The notes beneath the pieces were generated by a model that did not search any database, had not been told where the DNA came from, and saw nothing but the letters and a program-made list of their open reading frames with translations. From CAZJOD01 sp964547525 (GTDB lineage: Bacteria; Bacillota; Clostridia; JAAYHZ01), in contig CAZJOD010000012.1 in assembly GCA_964547525.1 (NCBI GenBank), positions 1 to 38,752 on the forward strand: a DNA stretch of 38,752 bases, read 5' to 3'. A program made the translations under genes and the position numbers. Of the stretch, positions 35,035 through 38,752 are shown piece after piece. Each line of letters starts with the position of its first letter. Position 1 is the first letter of the stretch.

Positions 35035-36345
35035 TCAGTATTTTTCCCAAAAGTTACTCTTTATTACCGTACGTATGCCTTGGTTGCCAAGAAAAGAGAA
35101 AAAGAATTGTTCTATGGCAGTTTCTCTTATACCACGAGAAAATGCAACGGATGTAATTCCGTTATATGATACTAATGCAGCATTAGGACCTGTATTATAA
35201 CCCGCTCCTAAACTAACTTCAATATCTTCTATTAAACTTTCCATTGTCGCAGGTAAAGATATGTTTCCTAAATTAGATATAGTGGAGGTTGTCAGCCTTT
35301 TCCCATGAATCATATATCCCGCTTTAAACAGCATTCTTTTTATAGCAAGTGGGCAACACTTAATAGCTATATTTTTTTCAACTGCAACGTTGGCATTTAA
35401 TGTATCTCGTAGTTTATTAGCAGTAAGCTCAGATGAAAAATTATTCTTATTTCGCAGTAATACTTCATCAAAACTAAAATTTTTACCTTCATTTCGAAAG
35501 GTGGAATAAAAATATAAAGAAAAATTACGCAATGTTTTTGAATTATAATATTTTCGCACATTTACAGGTACGAATATATTAACAGGTCTATAATATAATT
35601 TTTTATTATCTCCCGTTTGTATTATACTGTATGCCAATAAAGCCGATAAGTATTGTGTTACCGATACTCCTTTTTCTTTTGCCAATTTTGAGATGTCCGC
35701 CGTAGAAATTTTTCCGGTTATTAGCCCTGTACCACCTTGGAGGAAAGGCGTTCCGACAATTTTATATGCTTTTTCCACTGTCAATCTTTTAACATGACCG
35801 GCATCATAATTATTTAGAAAGCTGTCATCGGTTTCAGCCTTATTCGGTTTTTCTTTACATGTTAAAACAATATTTTCACTGTCCAAAGCATTCCCTATAA
35901 GTTCCAGATAACGAAAAACCAGTGCTTTAGTAAATTCCATAGCTCCGTAACCGTCACAAATACTATGGAACACCTCCATACTTATACGGTTTTTATAATA
36001 ATAGCAAGTAAAATGGTAACCGTTGTTATTGTGCAAATCAATTGGTTTACACATGTGTGGCGGTTCGGGTTTTACTTCCGGGGTTTTGTCGTTAACCTCG
36101 TAGTAGTACCAAAAAAATCCTTTTCTCATCCTGACGTAAAATGTAGGGAATCTTGGTTTACAGTCAATTGTGGCTTGCTGTAGTACCTCGGGAATTATTT
36201 CGGATTTAAGGTAGAAGGAAATTCTAAACACATGTCCGTTATGAGGGCCTGACACCACGGGATAAATTTTTGCAGCATTATCTAACCTAAACCATTTAGG
36301 TTCTTCAATATTATTATATTTTAATTCCCGCTCATTCGCATACAT
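35035..36345 (-). CDS. HxxxDG acyltransferase/condensation-domain-like protein
   Basis: A 436-residue protein of the CoA-dependent acyltransferase/condensation superfamily, similar to proteins labelled alcohol acetyltransferase. The catalytic motif HSICDG (127-132) has the required His127 and Asp131. A second conserved element appears as STISNLGNISLP in the C-terminal half, like the DFGWG-side strand of the fold. The start is ATG at 36345 with AAGGGA 9 bases upstream; a TTG at 36399 is possible but less well placed. It has no carrier-protein or adenylation domain, so it is not a peptide synthetase module. It likely transfers an acyl group to an alcohol or amine acceptor. The partner DUF6320 protein suggests action at the membrane. 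Confidence 0.72.
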   Translation of the reverse strand: MYANERELKYNNIEEPKWFRLDNAAKIYPVVSGPHNGHVFRISFYLKSEIIPEVLQQATIDCKPRFPTFYVRMRKGFFWYYYEVNDKTPEVKPEPPHMCKPIDLHNNNGYHFTCYYYKNRISMEVFHSICDGYGAMEFTKALVFRYLELIGNALDSENIVLTCKEKPNKAETDDSFLNNYDAGHVKRLTVEKAYKIVGTPFLQGGTGLITGKISTADISKLAKEKGVSVTQYLSALLAYSIIQTGDNKKLYYRPVNIFVPVNVRKYYNSKTLRNFSLYFYSTFRNEGKNFSFDEVLLRNKNNFSSELTANKLRDTLNANVAVEKNIAIKCCPLAIKRMLFKAGYMIHGKRLTTSTISNLGNISLPATMESLIEDIEVSLGAGYNTGPNAALVSYNGITSVAFSRGIRETAIEQFFFSFLGNQGIRTVIKSNFWEKY

Positions 36346-36431
36346 TAATTTAATTCCCTTCTGAAATAAGAACTGCTTGTCCGCCAAACTGTCCGACAAA
36401 ATACCTGCAACCCTTTACAATAATACGGTCA

Positions 36432-36460
36432 GTAATAGAAAGTTGACATAAAGTATGCAA
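36432..36460 (-). promoter_or_regulatory. Putative promoter of the acyltransferase-DUF6320 unit
   Basis: On the minus strand TTGCAT (36455-36460) and TATTAC (36432-36437) are 17 bases apart. A perfect TTGACA also occurs here on the plus strand (36442-36447), but no gene follows it. The call is moderate because each hexamer matches the consensus at only four positions. Confidence 0.33.
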
Positions 36461-36565
36461 ACAAAAATAAATACTAAGCCATATAAGCTGATTATAACAA
36501 ATTAAATTTAAGTGTCAATGGAAAATAATAAATGTTGTAAAAATTACATATTATGGTGTAGCCCT

Positions 36566-36787
36566 TTAGTTTCGATGCGAACACCCGGGGCAACCTACAC
36601 CGCCGGACATAGGACATTCTCTAATATTTTTTAATTGACGAACTCCTACATTTCCTTCGGCTTTATATTCTTGCTCTAATTCATCCGAACCGCAACACGG
36701 ACAAGTTGTTAGCTTTCTTTTCTCCCATGAGCCGAAAAATGAAAACTTATTACCACATATTTTGCATTTTAAAGAATAATCAGGCAT
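36566..36787 (-). CDS. FmdB-like small zinc ribbon protein
   Basis: A 73-residue protein beginning MPDYSLKCKICG, the typical FmdB-family start. Cysteine pairs C8/C11 and C29/C32 can hold one zinc ion. A Cys-rich tail (C58, C66, C69, in CPMSGGVGCPGC) is like that of other small FmdB-type proteins. The start is ATG at 36787, with GGAGG 7 bases upstream; an ATG at 36805 lies before that site and is not used. It is a single gene between the acyltransferase promoter and a divergent aldolase gene. Proteins of this kind are thought to be regulators or metal-binding accessory factors, without a proven role. Confidence 0.8.
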   Translation of the reverse strand: MPDYSLKCKICGNKFSFFGSWEKRKLTTCPCCGSDELEQEYKAEGNVGVRQLKNIRECPMSGGVGCPGCSHRN

Positions 36788-36997
36788 TAGAAAACCTCCG
36801 GTCATAATTTTTTTCGATCATATATATGATTTCACTAAAATAAAATAAAGTTTCTGTAATAGAATCATATATAAATATTATATCCGCATAATTGTTAATT
36901 GTCATTATTATTTTATTACAACTTATTAATTAATAATAAACATATGATAGAATAACTACATGTTTAATAATATTTCATATCTGTTAGGAGAGTATTT

Positions 36998-37933
36998 ATG
37001 AAACCTCTATGTCATAATGAAATTTACGGATGTTGGGCTACACTATTACTTCCTTTACATAAGGATGATAGTATAAATTATCGTTTACTTGAAAAAGAAA
37101 TTGATTTATATGTACAAAGTAATGTCAACGGTATATATTCTAACGGTACGGCTTGTGAATTCTATACACAAACCGAAGAGGAATATATTAAAATCAACGA
37201 CATGCTTGCTCAAAAATGTGAGTCTGCAAAAATGCCTTTTCAAGTTGGTGCCGGTCATATGAGCCCTCAAATATCTTTGGAGAGGATAAAAAAGGCCGTT
37301 AAATGGAAACCGTCGGCAATCCAAGTTATATTATCCGATTGGAGTCCTATGGCAACCGACGAAGCGGTTGCATGCCTACAAAAAATGGAGGTTGCCGCTG
37401 ATGGTATCGGATTGATACTATACAATCCGCCTCATGCCAAAACGGTATTGTCCCCTGAGCAAATTGCATTTATAAAAGATAAAGTTCCCGCTTTACAAGG
37501 CGTTAAAGTTCTAGACGGAGATGACACCTGGTATAAAAAAGTTAATTCTTTACTTCCTGATATTTCTGTTTTTGTACCCGGGCACAGGCTGGCATCAGGA
37601 TATTCTAAAGGTGCGAAAGGCTCATATTCAAATATTGCTTGTTTAAATCCTAAAGCCGCTTCACTATGGTATAATCTTATGACAAAAGACATACATAAGG
37701 CACTGGAAATAGAAAAGCATATTCTGACTTTTATGACCGAATGCATTTTACCATATATTAAGCTTGGTTATCAAGGGCAAGCTTGCGACAAATTCATGGC
37801 GGCAGTAGGTGGTTTTATAGATATTGACCCAAAATTAAGGTGGCCATACAAATCGATACCGACTTCCGAAATACAAACAGTACGCGAAAAATCACAACTC
37901 CTCTTAAAAGATTTTCTTTCTTTAAAAGATTAA
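36998..37933 (+). CDS. DapA/NanA-family class I aldolase or lyase
   Basis: A 311-residue protein of the dihydrodipicolinate synthase/N-acetylneuraminate lyase superfamily. The Schiff-base lysine is K170 in LQGVKVLDGD and the catalytic Tyr is Y142 in LYNPP. The substrate loop, GTTGE in true dihydrodipicolinate synthase, reads GTACE (50-54) here, so a role in lysine synthesis is unlikely. A 2-keto-3-deoxy sugar acid or related pyruvate-dependent aldolase is more probable. ATG start with AGGAG upstream. It is a single plus-strand gene followed by a strong shared terminator. A sugar-binding lipoprotein gene converges from the right. Confidence 0.82.
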   Translation: MKPLCHNEIYGCWATLLLPLHKDDSINYRLLEKEIDLYVQSNVNGIYSNGTACEFYTQTEEEYIKINDMLAQKCESAKMPFQVGAGHMSPQISLERIKKAVKWKPSAIQVILSDWSPMATDEAVACLQKMEVAADGIGLILYNPPHAKTVLSPEQIAFIKDKVPALQGVKVLDGDDTWYKKVNSLLPDISVFVPGHRLASGYSKGAKGSYSNIACLNPKAASLWYNLMTKDIHKALEIEKHILTFMTECILPYIKLGYQGQACDKFMAAVGGFIDIDPKLRWPYKSIPTSEIQTVREKSQLLLKDFLSLKD

Positions 37934-37934
37934 T

Positions 37935-37963
37935 AAAAAAGAGCGGTAAAACCGCTCTTTTTT
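37935..37963. terminator. Bidirectional intrinsic terminator
   Basis: AAAAAAGAGCGGT (37935-37947) pairs with ACCGCTCTTTTTT (37951-37963) around an AAA loop. With A and T runs on both sides it can end transcripts from the aldolase gene (plus) and from the converging binding-protein gene (minus). Confidence 0.9.
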
Positions 37964-37991
37964 ATAATAAGAATTTTACAGTTTCTAATTA

Positions 37992-38752
37992 TTAACTCAA
38001 ATCAGGTCTTGTATATGTTTCGAATGCAGGATTGTTGAAATAATCGTTAACCAATTTTTCCAACCCGGCTGCATACAATTGATTAATGTATTGAGCCCAT
38101 TCTGTTGATACATTACTGATTTGTCCGGCCCATGAACGATTTCTGAAATCTGCTATTATAGCGTTAATATCAGCACTCATAGCGTTCCAATCAGCTGTGT
38201 ATTTGTCTCTCATTTCACTACCCATGTACATTACACTTAGATATTTGTGAGGTTCCAAAGTGTATTTTTGTGTCCAGTTGTTGTCTAAGAAGAACTTCAT
38301 GTATTGGGTCATAGCTTCGTTCATAACAGGAGAAATTTCAGCTGAGAAGCTTCCGCCGAATCCGCCGTATCTTCTGTAGTGAGCAGGTATTTTTTCCGGA
38401 GCTGTAGCTATCATACCGGATTTCCACGCTTCACCTGTCCATTTGAAATGAACACCTTCAACACCGTAGAGTATTTTTATCCAGAAATCACTAAACGGTT
38501 CGGTATATCTGTCGTTCCATATGGTAAGCATTCTTGCCAATTTACCGTCGCTTACTTCCGCAGCTATAGTATAGGTTCTGAATTTGCCTTCTGCAAAAGC
38601 GTCAAGTGCATATCTTCTTGTTCCCCATGTGCCTTCCGGTCCGGGACCTGCCAATGCCGGGAAGGATACGAATGTAGCTTCTTTGTCACCCGAATTCAAC
38701 CAAATGCTCTGAGGAGGTTGTCTGTCGGAGTATTCCGGGAAATCCGGTCTGC
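37992..38752 (-). CDS. Extracellular solute-binding lipoprotein, C-terminal part (cut by window edge)
   Basis: The reading frame stays open from the right edge of the window to a stop at 37992-37994; only about 253 residues are present and the start is outside. The visible part begins RPDFPEYSDRQPPQSIW and contains FPALAGPGPEGTWG, WNDRYTEPFSDFW, a Gly-rich YRRYGGFGGSF and the end NPAFETYTRPDLS. This resembles the C-terminal lobe of large family 1 sugar-binding proteins of clostridial ABC importers. I cannot see a lipobox, and I do not know the ligand. An internal TTG at 38699 is not a credible start. Confidence 0.65.
   Translation of the reverse strand, partial: RPDFPEYSDRQPPQSIWLNSGDKEATFVSFPALAGPGPEGTWGTRRYALDAFAEGKFRTYTIAAEVSDGKLARMLTIWNDRYTEPFSDFWIKILYGVEGVHFKWTGEAWKSGMIATAPEKIPAHYRRYGGFGGSFSAEISPVMNEAMTQYMKFFLDNNWTQKYTLEPHKYLSVMYMGSEMRDKYTADWNAMSADINAIIADFRNRSWAGQISNVSTEWAQYINQLYAAGLEKLVNDYFNNPAFETYTRPDLS

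Noticed and set aside
35035..36345. Nonribosomal peptide synthetase fragment
   Set aside because: Only the HxxxDG acyltransferase fold is present, with its own start and stop and no carrier or adenylation domain nearby.

Overview
The window looks like the chromosome of a low-GC, Gram-positive anaerobe or facultative anaerobe of the Firmicutes, most likely a clostridial lineage. The evidence is the AT-rich sequence, strong GGAGG-type ribosome binding sites, frequent TTG/GTG starts, the YbxF-type L7Ae protein between rpoC and rpsL, and lipobox lipoproteins. There is no rRNA, phage, CRISPR array or intact transposase. Almost everything is on the minus strand; only the catalase, a DUF454 gene and an aldolase-family gene are on the plus strand.

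Layout, left to right. (1) 1-8315: rpoB-rpoC, then an L7Ae-family gene and the first bases of rpsL. rpoBC has its own promoter and a structured leader and is not preceded by rplJL. Both large RNA polymerase subunits end in long acidic tails. (2) 8805-15638: a seven-gene set that matches, part by part, the flavin-based extracellular electron transfer (EET) locus known from Listeria: eetA, eetB, a DHNA prenyltransferase, a type II NADH dehydrogenase with a membrane tail, a polyprenyl diphosphate synthase, a PplA-like lipoprotein and the flavin transferase ApbE/FmnB. (3) 15752-16001: tRNA-Arg(UCU) and tRNA-Gly(UCC) with a consensus promoter and a terminator. (4) 16174-19515: an APS-reductase-like flavoprotein/ferredoxin pair behind a cysteate-synthase-like PLP enzyme, suggesting a sulfite-to-sulfonate route. 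(5) 19554-24784: a sugar-acid operon (DUF4838 protein, DUF4432 epimerase-like protein, O6-alkylguanine-DNA alkyltransferase, KDPG-type aldolase, galactonate dehydratase). (6) 25046-25213: a terminator and an odd cluster of 18-bp repeats with a GC-rich hairpin. (7) 25263-31394: a 1677-residue alpha-2-macroglobulin-like surface protein without the thioester cysteine, and a YhfC-family membrane protein. (8) 31479-33619: a clade-2 catalase whose C-terminal domain is displaced by a frameshift. (9) 33873-38752: DUF454 protein, DUF6320 membrane protein with an HxxxDG acyltransferase, FmdB-like zinc ribbon protein, DapA-family aldolase, and the C-terminal part of a sugar-binding lipoprotein.

How the parts work together. 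In the EET block, Ndh2 would pass electrons from NADH to demethylmenaquinone made by the DmkA/DmkB pair. EetA/EetB would move them outward to FMN that ApbE has covalently attached to the PplA-like lipoprotein. In the sulfur block, AprAB-like proteins could supply sulfite that the PLP enzyme joins to a phosphoserine-type substrate. In the sugar block, the hydrolase/epimerase-like proteins would feed a sugar acid to DgoD and the aldolase, with the kinase missing from the window. The EET assignment rests on gene content and motifs; the sulfonate and sugar substrates are inferences.
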